From assembly GCF_002259605.1 (NCBI RefSeq), contig NZ_MWWR01000013.1, positions 150-63,695 of the forward strand: 63,546 nt of DNA, in the 5' to 3' direction. The position numbers and the translations under genes are program-made. Below the pieces are notes generated by a model. It was not told the DNA's origin and searched no databases. It saw only the letters and a program-made list of their open reading frames with translations. The first letter of the stretch is position 1. Every line of letters starts with the position of its first letter. Below are positions 43,070 to 51,847 of this stretch, one piece after another. Origin of the DNA: Pseudoscardovia radai (GTDB lineage: Bacteria; Actinomycetota; Actinomycetes; Actinomycetales; Bifidobacteriaceae).

Positions 43070-43576
43070 TCAGTTCCACCACATGCTCATAACGAAGCCG
43101 ACGAGCATAATGCCGAAGCCGATGAGGAGGTTCCAGTTGCCGATGCTCGGAATCGGCCAGGCGGCGGCGGTCGCGTAGTAGACAACGATCCACAGCAGGC
43201 CGAGGATCATGAGGCCGCACATCAGGGGCACGAACCACTTCGGGTTCGTCTTGGTGTCCTCGATGGTCTTCTCGACGCGGCGGCTTTCTTCCTTCTCACG
43301 GTCCAGGAGGCGGCGCATCTGCGGCGTCATGTTCTTACGATTGTCCTCGTCGAGAAGGGCGTCGACGGTTTTGACGTACTCGTCCTCTTCCTTGGCGTCG
43401 TCGGAGGCGTCGTCATCGTCGTCGGAGTCGGAGTCCTTGGTGTCCTTGGAATCCTCGGCATCGGCGGACTCGGCGGCCTTGTCGTCCTCGACTTCGGTAG
43501 CCTCATCGGTGGTCTTGACGTCTTCCTTCACATCGTCATCGGCGGCGGTTGCGAGGTTATCGTCCTTATCGGCCAT
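43070..43576 (-). CDS. crgA: Cell division protein CrgA
   Basis: 168 residues. The C-terminal 75 residues match CrgA: TNPKWFVPLMCGLMILGLLWIVVYY (first span), IPSIGNWNLLIGFGIMLVGFVMSMWW (second span). In other actinobacteria CrgA binds FtsZ, FtsI and penicillin-binding proteins at the septum. The N-terminal 90 residues are an unusually long, strongly acidic Asp/Glu/Ala tail, longer than in the roughly 90-residue mycobacterial protein. GAAGGAG lies 9 bases before ATG 43576. The neighbour order crgA-DUF881-(sortase)-glutamine amidotransferase-pknB is the conserved actinobacterial order. Confidence 0.95.
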   Translation of the reverse strand: MADKDDNLATAADDDVKEDVKTTDEATEVEDDKAAESADAEDSKDTKDSDSDDDDDASDDAKEEDEYVKTVDALLDEDNRKNMTPQMRRLLDREKEESRRVEKTIEDTKTNPKWFVPLMCGLMILGLLWIVVYYATAAAWPIPSIGNWNLLIGFGIMLVGFVMSMWWN

Positions 43577-43733
43577 GGGAAAGTCTCCTTCGGTTTAAGC
43601 TACTAGAACATAGTAGTGATTACAGTGGATTTATGGAAATGACGGCGCCCGCTGCGCACGCCCGCGCAGGCGCATGCCGCGCACGTCCGCAGCCACTGCG
43701 CCGCACACCCCGCCGGGGGAGGATGGAGGTGAC

Positions 43734-44675
43734 ATGACCACGCACAGGCACCGCCATCGCGCAACCCACGGCGGCAACGGCCATCACCTGCTCACCACCA
43801 TCGCCGTCGTGGTCGTGACGGCCTTCGCCGGCTACATGCTCGTCGCGAACATCGACCTCAACCGAGACACCGTCGCCACCACGAACACGCGCGAGCTCAT
43901 CGAGAAGCGCCAGGACCGCGCCAATGCGCTGACATCCGAAATCCACGACCTCTCGGTCAAACTCGACGCGGCGCGCGAACTCAACGGGAACATCACGGAC
44001 TGGAACGTGCCGCCGACCGTGCAGGACACCGGCTCCGACACGATGCTCCCGAAGGTGGAGGGCCCAGGCATCTCCGTGCAGCTCAACGATTCCCAGTACT
44101 CGCTGGCGGCGATGGCCAATTCCGACGGTTCGGCCGACGCAAACGACTACGTGGTGCACCAACAGGATATCGAGGCCGTGGTCGACGCGCTGTGGCACGG
44201 GGGAGCGGAGGCGATGACGATCCAGGGCGTGCGTGTGGAGAACACGACGGCCGTGCGCTGCGTAGGCAACGTGCTGCTGCTCAACGGCCACACGTATTCG
44301 CCGCCGTACACGGTGCAGGCGATCGGCTCCTACGATGGCATGAAGGCGGCTCTCGACAGCTCCCCGACCATCCAGCTGTACCTCGAATATGTGAAGCAGG
44401 ACGGCCTCGGGTGGAAGGTATCGCAGGAGGATACGCTTGTTTTCGACGAGACGCCGAGTTCGCTGCAGACGCTGAATTACGCGAAGCCCACGGACGAAAA
44501 CGCGCTGGGCAACGATTCCTCCGCCGATGCATCGTCCGCCGACCCGCCGGGCACATCGGCCTCCGGCGCATCGTCCGACGCATCGGCCTCCGTGGGCGTC
44601 AACCCCAGCGCCGCAAACCCCAGCGTCGCCTCACCGACCACGACCGCCTCACCGACCACAACACAAAGCGAGTGA
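43734..44675 (+). CDS. DUF881 domain membrane protein
   Basis: 313 residues. One N-terminal membrane segment (about 18-38, LLTTIAVVVVTAFAGYMLVA), a coiled-coil stretch (TRELIEKRQDRANALTSEIH), then the DUF881 domain with GPGISVQLND, VHQQDIEAVVDALWHGGAEA, and LNGHTYSPPYTVQAIG. The Ser/Ala/Thr-rich tail after 260 is low complexity. DUF881 proteins sit between crgA and trpG/pabA in many actinobacteria and are thought to act in the division or wall machinery; the exact role is unknown. ATG 43734 has GGAGGTGAC just upstream. The stop is 2 bp before the sortase start. Confidence 0.92.
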   Translation: MTTHRHRHRATHGGNGHHLLTTIAVVVVTAFAGYMLVANIDLNRDTVATTNTRELIEKRQDRANALTSEIHDLSVKLDAARELNGNITDWNVPPTVQDTGSDTMLPKVEGPGISVQLNDSQYSLAAMANSDGSADANDYVVHQQDIEAVVDALWHGGAEAMTIQGVRVENTTAVRCVGNVLLLNGHTYSPPYTVQAIGSYDGMKAALDSSPTIQLYLEYVKQDGLGWKVSQEDTLVFDETPSSLQTLNYAKPTDENALGNDSSADASSADPPGTSASGASSDASASVGVNPSAANPSVASPTTTASPTTTQSE

Positions 44676-44677
44676 CC

Positions 44678-45967
44678 ATGGACAACACCACACCACGCAA
44701 CACGCCGCAGACTTCAGGCGTGTCGCACGCTTCGCGCCATGGAGCGCCCCGGCGACACGCCGGAGTCACGCCCGGGCGTGTCGTGGATATCGTGGCGGGA
44801 ACCCTCGGCGAACTCCTGCTTCTCATCGCCATCGTATGCGGCCTGTACATCGCGTGGCAGCTGTGGTGGACGGGCGAGGAATCCGAGCAGACGCAGACCC
44901 AGACCCTCACCGACGCCGCATGGAGCGCGCCCCGCACGAACTCGGACGGCTCCTACGCCATCGCGCCCGCCCAGTCCGCCGACACCGCGCCCGCGCTCAC
45001 CACGCAGCCCGCAGCCGACTCACTGATCGGCCAGATCTTCATCCCGCGTTTCGGCTCGACGTGGAACCGCACCATCATCCAGGGAACGGAGCTCAGGCAA
45101 CTCAATACGGGCGGCCTGGGCCACTACGCCACCAGCGGCATGCCCGGCGCGGTCGGCAACTTCGCCGTGGCCGGCCACCGCGCCGGATACGGCAACCCGC
45201 TGGGAGACGTCGACAAGCTCCAGGAAGGCGACGCCATCGTCATCCGCACGGCCGACTACTGGTACGTGTACACGGTTACGTCGCACGAGATCGTGCTGCC
45301 CACGCAAAGCGACGTCATCGACCCCGTCCCGCACGAGCCGAACGCCACGCCCACGCAACGCCTTATCACGCTCACCACATGCCATCCGCGCCTGCAGAAC
45401 CCCACGCACCGTTGGATCGTATACGGGCAGCTCGCGTCGTGGTCGCGCGTCAGCGACGGCGTGCCGCAGGAAATCACCACCGCCGCCGACCAATCGAGCG
45501 GCACGCTGTTCACGCGCACGCAGACGCGCGTGCTTGGCGTCATCCCCGCGTCGACGGTGCGGGACCTGTCGGTTACCTGCCGTGCGCTGCTGCTCGCGTA
45601 CCTCGTGGTCTGGCTCGCCGCCGCCATCGCCTGGCGCTGGCCCGCCCTGAGGCGCCACGGAAAAAGCGGCGCATACGATGGCGCAGGCTCCGGCGCAGGC
45701 GCGGGCTTCGGCGGCGCGGGCGGCGGAGGTTTCGGCGCAGACGGCGCAGACGCCCCCACCGCAACCTCCACAACCTCCGCCCGGCGCCCCACCGGCCTTT
45801 TCGTCTGGCTCGTGCGCCTGCAACCCGGCGTGCTGCCCATACGCATCGTGCTCGTCGTCATCCTTGTGCTGGCCGCGGTCGCGGCGCTGTTCCAATGGGT
45901 GTTCCCGTGGGCCGCGTCCACCATCCCGTACCTGCGCCTCGCCTCGAACTATGTGCCGCTTGAGTGA
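44678..45967 (+). CDS. srtE: Class E-type sortase with extra C-terminal membrane segments
   Basis: 429 residues. The N-terminal Arg/Pro-rich cytoplasmic part is followed by a membrane anchor (about 45-65, GELLLLIAIVCGLYIAWQLW). The sortase beta-barrel (about 110-270) carries the triad: His in VAGHRAGYG, Cys in ITLTTCHP, Arg in HRWIVYGQ. TLTTCHP is typical of class E, which attaches LAXTG-type proteins to peptidoglycan. Two further spans lie after the catalytic domain (about 300-320 and 385-408) separated by a Gly-rich linker, not usual for SrtE. ATG 44678 or a GTG 6 bp earlier is the start; the gene is coupled to DUF881. The N-terminal coding region contains GGCGTGTC motifs. Confidence 0.92.
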   Translation: MDNTTPRNTPQTSGVSHASRHGAPRRHAGVTPGRVVDIVAGTLGELLLLIAIVCGLYIAWQLWWTGEESEQTQTQTLTDAAWSAPRTNSDGSYAIAPAQSADTAPALTTQPAADSLIGQIFIPRFGSTWNRTIIQGTELRQLNTGGLGHYATSGMPGAVGNFAVAGHRAGYGNPLGDVDKLQEGDAIVIRTADYWYVYTVTSHEIVLPTQSDVIDPVPHEPNATPTQRLITLTTCHPRLQNPTHRWIVYGQLASWSRVSDGVPQEITTAADQSSGTLFTRTQTRVLGVIPASTVRDLSVTCRALLLAYLVVWLAAAIAWRWPALRRHGKSGAYDGAGSGAGAGFGGAGGGGFGADGADAPTATSTTSARRPTGLFVWLVRLQPGVLPIRIVLVVILVLAAVAALFQWVFPWAASTIPYLRLASNYVPLE

Positions 45968-46032
45968 CGCGCACCGCATATAATTCCGCTCAGAAACGGC
46001 GATGGCTGCGGCCGCATACCTAAGGAGGATGC

Positions 46033-46683
46033 ATGGAATCCGCCCGCATCTTGGTGATCGACAACTACGATTCGTTCGTCTACACAATCGTGGGGTACCT
46101 GCAGACGCTCGGCGCCACCACGACGGTGGCGCGCAACGACGCCGTGGACGCGACAACGCTCGACCTGTCGCAGTACGACGGCGTGCTCATCTCCCCTGGC
46201 CCCGGCCAGCCGTCCGAGGCGGGCGCGAGCGAGGATGTGATCCGCGCCTGCGCCGAGACGGAAACGCCTATGTTCGGCGTGTGCCTGGGCCTGCAGGCGC
46301 TGGCCGAGGTGTTCGGCGCCGCCATCACGCACGCCCCGACCATCCGCCACGGCAAGACGAGCCCCATCGACCACGCGGATGACGAGATCTTCGCCGGCGT
46401 GCCGAACCCGATGACGGCGACGCGCTACCACTCGCTGTGCATCGATCCGGCCACGCTGCCCGACACGCTCGAGGTGACGGCGAAGGCCGAGGACGACGGC
46501 ACCATCCAGGCCGTGCGCGTCAAGGGCAAGCCGATGTACGCCGTGCAGTTCCACCCCGAATCCGTGATGACCGACGGCGGCTACCGCCTGCTGGCGAACT
46601 GGCTGGCGTCCTGCGGCCAGACGAACGCCGTGGAGAAATCCGCGGGCCTCGAGCCCAAGGTGAGCGCGCATATCGACGATTAG
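46033..46683 (+). CDS. pabA: Glutamine amidotransferase, aminodeoxychorismate/anthranilate synthase component II
   Basis: 216 residues, class I glutamine amidotransferase. It starts ILVIDNYDSFVYTIVGYLQ, has the nucleophile Cys in GVCLGLQALAEVFG and the His/Glu pair in VQFHPESVMTDGG. It supplies ammonia from glutamine to the component I synthase for folate (PabB) or tryptophan (TrpE); which one cannot be told from the sequence. In mycobacteria the gene in this position is called trpG. CTAAGGAGG lies 7 bases before ATG 46033. It converges on pknB with a shared terminator. Confidence 0.94.
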   Translation: MESARILVIDNYDSFVYTIVGYLQTLGATTTVARNDAVDATTLDLSQYDGVLISPGPGQPSEAGASEDVIRACAETETPMFGVCLGLQALAEVFGAAITHAPTIRHGKTSPIDHADDEIFAGVPNPMTATRYHSLCIDPATLPDTLEVTAKAEDDGTIQAVRVKGKPMYAVQFHPESVMTDGGYRLLANWLASCGQTNAVEKSAGLEPKVSAHIDD

Positions 46684-46709
46684 CCCGCGCGCGGCGGCGC
46701 AGAAACGAC

Positions 46710-46743
46710 AAGGCGGCGACCGGAATCCCGGCCGCCGCCTTTC
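46710..46743. terminator. Bidirectional terminator between pabA and pknB
   Basis: AAGGCGGCGACCGG and CCGGCCGCCGCCTT form a long GC stem around AATC; the flanking A and T runs allow termination of both converging genes. Confidence 0.87.
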
Positions 46744-46776
46744 CTATGCGCCTTTCCTATGCGCGCGAACGCTGCG

Positions 46777-48888
46777 CTACTGCCCGCTGCTCTCCGACGA
46801 TGCGGACCCGGAGGGCGAGGCGGACCCCGACGGCGAGGCGGACCCCGACGACGACGCATCGCTGCCGCTGCTGCCGCCGCTGCCGCCGCCGGTCATCACC
46901 AGCGTCACGGTGGTGCCTTCCGGCACCGAGGCGCCTGCGGACACGGTTTCGCCGTTGACGGTCATGGAGCCGACCACGGAGCCCGACCCCGAGGAGCCGG
47001 ATTTCGCGGCGACGAGGCCCATCGACTTCAGCGTGGCCGCGGCGTTGTCATACGTCATGCCGATCACGGACGGCACCGTGACGGTGGAAGGGCCGGTCGA
47101 CACGTAGATCGTGATCTGCGCGCCCTGTTCCACATGCTCGCCACTGGACGGCGACGTGCGCGTCACCAGGCCCTCCGACACGCTGTCGGAGCTCTCCTGC
47201 TGCACCACCACGCTGAAGCCGGACTTGCTCAGCGTGGACTGCGCGTCGGACTGGCTGGAGCCCACGAGGTCGTCGGGCACCGTCGTCATGCCGTTGGAGA
47301 TGTACAGGTCGACCGTCGTGCCCTCCTTGGCGCTTTCGCCATCGGCCGGGTCGGTGCGCGTCACCTTGTCTTTCGCCACGGTGGCGCTGTCTTCGGTGTA
47401 GATATTGCCCACCTTGAAGCCGGCCTTCTCAAGCGCCTGCTGCGCCTGCGCCTGCGTCTGGCCCGACACGTCGGGCACGGCCACGGACGACGGGCCGTCG
47501 GAGAACCAGCACGTCACGGTGCTGCCCTTCGCGGCCTGGGTGCCGCCGGCCGGATCCTGCTTCGTGAAGGTGCCGTCGGGCTCGGTGGAATCCGAGTCGA
47601 CCTGCTCCTTGTATACGAAGCCGGCGGCCTCGATGGCGCTTTTCGCGCGGTCGCGCGAATAGGTGGAGTCGATCGTCGGCACCGTGACCATCTCAGGGTT
47701 CGCGCTGCTGTTGCGGCTGGTGAAATACCACACGCCGGCGGCGACGAGAAGGAGCACAACCACCACGGACGCCACGATGGCGGCGGTGCGGTGCTTCTTC
47801 TTCCTCTGCTTCTCGAGCTCCTCGGCGCGCGTGGGCTGCATGGTGCCCGTGGTTGCGGCCGGCGGCATGTAGCCGGTGTTCGTCGGCTGGTCGTAGGCCG
47901 CGTAGCCGTTGCCCTGGGCGTAGGAGTTCTGCGGCGTCGGCTGGACGGGCGGGATGTTGTAATCCGGCGTGTCCTGCAGCTTCTCGGTGGCGATGGGGGA
48001 GACGACGCCTGCGGCGAGCGGCGTGCCGCCGTTCATAAGGCGCACGATGTCGTCGCGGAACTCGCCGGCCGTGGCGTAGCGGTTCGTGCGGTTCTTCGCC
48101 ATGGCCTTGGCCACGATGGCGTCCCATTCCTTGGGAAGGCCGGGCACGATGGCGCTCGGCGGCGTGGCCGTCTCGCTGACATGCTGGTAGGCGATGGCGA
48201 CCGCGGAATCGCCGACGAACGGCGGGCGGCCGGTAAGCATCTCATAGAGCACGCAACCGGCGGAGTAGAGGTCGGATCGGCTGTCCACCTGCTCGCCGCG
48301 CGCCTGCTCGGGGCTGAGGTACTGCGCGGTTCCCACCACGCCCTGCGACTGCGTCATCGTGGTCTGCGAATCGTCGAGGGCCCGGGCGATGCCGAAGTCC
48401 ATGACCTTCACGATGCCCTCGTCGGAGATCATGATGTTGCCGGGCTTGATGTCGCGGTGGATGATGCCCTCGCGGTGCGAGTACTCGAGCGCCGACAGCA
48501 CGCCGATCATGACCTGGCCGGTGTCGTGCTCGCTGAGCGGGCCGTTCACCTTGAGGATGTCGCGCAGGGTCTGGCCCTTGATGTACTCCATCACGATGTA
48601 CGGGACGCGCACGATCTGCCCGCGCTCGTCCGCGAACTCCTCGTCGCCCGAATCGTAGATAGCCACGATGTTCGGGTTGTTGAGCTTCGCGACGGCCAGC
48701 GCCTCGCGGTGGAAGCGCCGCAGGAAGATCTGGTCGGTGGCCAGGTCGGAGCGCATGATCTTGATGGCGACGGTACGCCCCAGGCGGGTGTCGGTGCCGA
48801 TATGCACCTCCGCCATGCCGCCATGCCCGACGAGGTCGCCGACGGAGTACCTTCCGTTCGCGAGCGTCTGGGGAATGTACATGCTCAT
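46777..48888 (-). CDS. pknB: Serine/threonine protein kinase PknB with PASTA domains
   Basis: 703 residues. Kinase domain 10-280: Gly loop VGHGGMAEV (20-28), catalytic Lys43, HRDIKPGN with Asp146, DFG Asp164. The activation loop has TMTQSQGVVGTAQYLSPEQ. A membrane segment (about 372-394, IVASVVVVLLLVAAGVWYF) leads to four extracellular PASTA repeats (about 400-670) that bind muropeptides or lipid II. The C-terminal tail is Gly/Ser-rich. It senses wall precursors and phosphorylates division and wall-synthesis proteins. The start overlaps the pknA stop by 4 bp. It is the last gene of the fhaA-fhaB-pstP-rodA-pbpA-pknA-pknB operon. Confidence 0.98.
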   Translation of the reverse strand: MSMYIPQTLANGRYSVGDLVGHGGMAEVHIGTDTRLGRTVAIKIMRSDLATDQIFLRRFHREALAVAKLNNPNIVAIYDSGDEEFADERGQIVRVPYIVMEYIKGQTLRDILKVNGPLSEHDTGQVMIGVLSALEYSHREGIIHRDIKPGNIMISDEGIVKVMDFGIARALDDSQTTMTQSQGVVGTAQYLSPEQARGEQVDSRSDLYSAGCVLYEMLTGRPPFVGDSAVAIAYQHVSETATPPSAIVPGLPKEWDAIVAKAMAKNRTNRYATAGEFRDDIVRLMNGGTPLAAGVVSPIATEKLQDTPDYNIPPVQPTPQNSYAQGNGYAAYDQPTNTGYMPPAATTGTMQPTRAEELEKQRKKKHRTAAIVASVVVVLLLVAAGVWYFTSRNSSANPEMVTVPTIDSTYSRDRAKSAIEAAGFVYKEQVDSDSTEPDGTFTKQDPAGGTQAAKGSTVTCWFSDGPSSVAVPDVSGQTQAQAQQALEKAGFKVGNIYTEDSATVAKDKVTRTDPADGESAKEGTTVDLYISNGMTTVPDDLVGSSQSDAQSTLSKSGFSVVVQQESSDSVSEGLVTRTSPSSGEHVEQGAQITIYVSTGPSTVTVPSVIGMTYDNAAATLKSMGLVAAKSGSSGSGSVVGSMTVNGETVSAGASVPEGTTVTLVMTGGGSGGSSGSDASSSGSASPSGSASPSGSASSESSGQ

Positions 48889-50393
48889 TGCGCACCATCC
48901 TTAGGTTGCTGCGTGTGCTGCTCGTGTGCTGTATTCGATGTTGATGTTGTGGATGCCGACGTGTCGCGACTCGCCTCGGATTCGAGGCGTGTTGCGTATT
49001 GCGTGCCGGTCGCCGCATGCGCCGGGGTCTCCGCCGCCACGCCGCCCGAGGCCGCCACATCGGCGATCGGGGGCAGGTGCACGGCCAGTCCGGTCTGCGG
49101 AGGGATCGCGGCCACGTTCCGCGCGCCGTGACGGGGCACGGGCGTTGCCACCGATGATACCGGTGTTACCGGAGGCATCGTGGAGCCCGTGGCGTAGGAC
49201 ACGCCTGACGCGCCGCCGCTTCCCGCCACATAGACGATGTCGGAGGACGAGGGCCCCGTGACCATGCCCTTCGGCTCGAAGGACTCGGGCATGGCGGGCA
49301 TGGCGCCCGATTCCGCCGCCGAGGCCGAGGCGAAGGTGGAGGCCGCGGATTTGGCCGCCGCCGCAGCCGCCGCGTCGATGACGGGACTCGGGGCCGCGTC
49401 GAAATGCACGTCGATGACCCTGTCCGCCTCGCGGCTGCGCTTGATGGCGGCGCGGTCGGTGAGGTCGACCATCCATGCCGGCGGCTCGTGAGGGGCGCTG
49501 TAGACGGTGCGTCCGACGGGCCTCTGGCGCGCCACGCGCACGGGCGGGATATTCGCGGTCTGCTCGTCCCACAGATGGTCGAGGATCACCTGGAGGTTGC
49601 GGGACACCTCGAGGGCGTCGCGCGGCCTGTCCTTCGGATCCTTGGCAAGCATGCCCATGACGTATTCGCGCAGGCGCCAGTCGATGGAATCGGGCAGCGG
49701 GGGAACGGGCTCGTTCACATGCGCCGCCGCGATGTCGACGGAGGTTTTTCCTGTGAACGGACGATGCCCGCACAGGCCCTCGTAGGCCACCACGCCGAGC
49801 GAGTAGATGTCGGACTGCGGCGTGGCCTGCTCGCCCTGAGCCTGCTCGGGGGAGATGTACTGGGCGGTGCCCACCACCATGCCGTCCTGCGTGATCTGCG
49901 CCTGGTTCGTGGAATAGCTCACGCCGAAATCGGTGATTTTCACCTCGCCGTCCTGCGAGACCATGATGTTCGCAGGCTTGACGTCGCGGTGGATCACGCC
50001 ATGCGAATGCGCCACGTACAGGCCGCGCGCCACCTGGATGAGAATCGGCAGGAGGTCGACGGCCGGAAGCGGCGCGCGCTCCTTGTAGATCTGCGCCAGC
50101 GACGGGCTGTCCACGTATTCCATCACAAGGAAGCCGACGCCGTCGTTCTCGTAGTAGTCGAACAGCGCGGCGATATTCGGGTGCGCGAGGTTCGCGGAGT
50201 TATGGGCCTCCGCGCGCAGACGGCGCAGCTTGTTGTTGTCGGGGTCCTCGAGGTCGCTGCGCAGCGCCTTGATGGCCACGGGGCGGTCGAGCTCGATGTC
50301 GACGCCGCGCCACACCTCTCCCATGCCGCCCTGCGCGAGGCGTTCCTCGAGGCGGTAGCGGTGGTGCATGATCTGTCCGGGAATCAACTTCAT
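48885..50393 (-). CDS. pknA: Serine/threonine protein kinase PknA
   Basis: 502 residues from ATG 50393, with AGGAGG 9 bases upstream. Kinase domain 8-275: LAQGGMGEV Gly loop (19-27), Lys42, HRDVKPAN with Asp137, DFG Asp155, VGTAQYISPEQ in the activation loop. The remaining 220 residues are a Pro/Ala/Ser-rich linker without a clear membrane span or PASTA repeats, unlike mycobacterial PknA, which has one span; it may be soluble or recruited by partners. The linker codes through a copy of the GGCGTGTC palindrome (48960-48995). It is coupled to pbpA and pknB by 4-bp overlaps. Confidence 0.95.
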   Translation of the reverse strand: MKLIPGQIMHHRYRLEERLAQGGMGEVWRGVDIELDRPVAIKALRSDLEDPDNNKLRRLRAEAHNSANLAHPNIAALFDYYENDGVGFLVMEYVDSPSLAQIYKERAPLPAVDLLPILIQVARGLYVAHSHGVIHRDVKPANIMVSQDGEVKITDFGVSYSTNQAQITQDGMVVGTAQYISPEQAQGEQATPQSDIYSLGVVAYEGLCGHRPFTGKTSVDIAAAHVNEPVPPLPDSIDWRLREYVMGMLAKDPKDRPRDALEVSRNLQVILDHLWDEQTANIPPVRVARQRPVGRTVYSAPHEPPAWMVDLTDRAAIKRSREADRVIDVHFDAAPSPVIDAAAAAAAKSAASTFASASAAESGAMPAMPESFEPKGMVTGPSSSDIVYVAGSGGASGVSYATGSTMPPVTPVSSVATPVPRHGARNVAAIPPQTGLAVHLPPIADVAASGGVAAETPAHAATGTQYATRLESEASRDTSASTTSTSNTAHEQHTQQPKDGAQ

Positions 50394-51847
50394 TGCGAAA
50401 TCGCCTCCTGGAGCACGGCCTTCATGATCGGGCCCGCGATCTTGAGTCCGTAATCGTCGACGTTGTGCACCACCACGGCGATGGCGATCTGCGGGTCGTC
50501 CGCCGGCGCGAAGCCGGTGATCCACGCATCGATCTTGCCCTCGCCGTTCTGCGCGGTGCCGGTTTTCGCGGCCACCTGCACATTGCCGAAGTTCAGGGAG
50601 GGGAAGTCCTTGGTCACCATGCCGGTCATCAGCTGCGTCAGGCCCTGGGCGGTGCTCTGGCTGAACGGCGTGTTCAGCGTCGTGACCTTGGTCGAGGAAA
50701 TCGTGGTGAGGTCGGGGCCGAGCACGCTGTCGACGAGAATCGGCTGGCGCTCCACGCCGCCGTTCGCCACGGTGGCGGAGATCATGCAGGCCTGCAGCGC
50801 GGTGGACGTCGTGTCGCCCTGGCCGATGGACTGCAGCGCGAGCTTGTCGTCGGTCACGTCGGTGGGGAACTGCGAGGCCACGGCCTTCATCGGGGTGTCG
50901 TCGGAGCCATCGTCAACCGTGACGGACGTGCCGTAGCCGAGCGCCTGCGCCATCGAGCCCACCTTGTCGGCGCCGAGCGAGACGCCCAGCTGCGCGAAGG
51001 CCGTGTTCGACGAGTAGGCGAAGGCGTCGGACAGCGAGATCTGCCCGTTCGTGCCGTTGCCCGGTGACTGCGCGTTCGTCAGCTGCGTGTCGGTGCCGGG
51101 AAGCGTATACGATGCGCCCGCCGGAATCTGGCTATCGACGGTGTACTGGCCGGATTCGAGCGCTGCCGCCGACACCACGATCTTGAACGTGGACCCGGGC
51201 GGGTACGTCTCGGACACCGCCTTGTTGAGCATCGGGTTGCCGCTTTGCGCGACAAGCGACTGGTAGGCGGTGTTGACGGCGGTTGTGTCATGCGAGGCGA
51301 GCAGGTTCGGGTCGTAGCTCGGCGTGCTCACCATCGCGAGGATCTTGCCGGTTTTGGGATCCATCGCCACGACGGCGCCCTCGTAGCCCTGCATCGCGTC
51401 ATACGCGGTCTGCTGGAGCGCCGGGGAAATCGTGGTGCGAATCGTGGCGCCCGCGTTCTCCTGGCCGGTGAACAGGTTCTTGGCCTTGCTCCACCACAGC
51501 ATGTTGGACTGTCCCGACAGCAGCGAGTTGCGCGACGATTCGATGCCGCGGTCCGCATTGACGGTGATGGAATAGAAGCCGGTGACGGGCGCATACACCG
51601 CGCCGTTGGTGTAGACGCGCTGGTAGCTGAAGGGGTCGTTCACGGCGTCGGAGCGCGCGATGACGGTGCCGTCGCTGGCGAGGATGGAGCCGCGCGGCAC
51701 GCTGAACTGCGCGTACAGCGAGCGGCTGTTGCGCGGGTCGGCGTCGAGTTTGGTGGCGAAAACCGCTTGGATCATCGACGAGCTGAGTCCCAGGAGGACG
51801 AAGAGAACGACGATGACGTAGAAAAGATGGCGCAACGATTTATTCAT
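50390..51847 (-). CDS. pbpA: Class B penicillin-binding protein (PbpA)
   Basis: 485 residues. One N-terminal membrane segment (about 7-27), a PBP dimerisation-like region (50-150) and the transpeptidase domain. The active-site motifs are complete: Ser219 in PGSTFK (SxxK), SSN (279-281) and KTG (428-430) in AAKTGTAQ. It cross-links peptidoglycan, working with the SEDS protein encoded by the upstream rodA. It lacks the long insertions of high-molecular-weight class A enzymes. 4-bp overlaps with rodA and pknA link them in one operon. Confidence 0.97.
   Translation of the reverse strand: MNKSLRHLFYVIVVLFVLLGLSSSMIQAVFATKLDADPRNSRSLYAQFSVPRGSILASDGTVIARSDAVNDPFSYQRVYTNGAVYAPVTGFYSITVNADRGIESSRNSLLSGQSNMLWWSKAKNLFTGQENAGATIRTTISPALQQTAYDAMQGYEGAVVAMDPKTGKILAMVSTPSYDPNLLASHDTTAVNTAYQSLVAQSGNPMLNKAVSETYPPGSTFKIVVSAAALESGQYTVDSQIPAGASYTLPGTDTQLTNAQSPGNGTNGQISLSDAFAYSSNTAFAQLGVSLGADKVGSMAQALGYGTSVTVDDGSDDTPMKAVASQFPTDVTDDKLALQSIGQGDTTSTALQACMISATVANGGVERQPILVDSVLGPDLTTISSTKVTTLNTPFSQSTAQGLTQLMTGMVTKDFPSLNFGNVQVAAKTGTAQNGEGKIDAWITGFAPADDPQIAIAVVVHNVDDYGLKIAGPIMKAVLQEAISQ

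Noticed and set aside
46759..49131. 790-codon open frame opposite pknB
   Set aside because: Antisense shadow; the pknB reading has a full kinase and four PASTA repeats.
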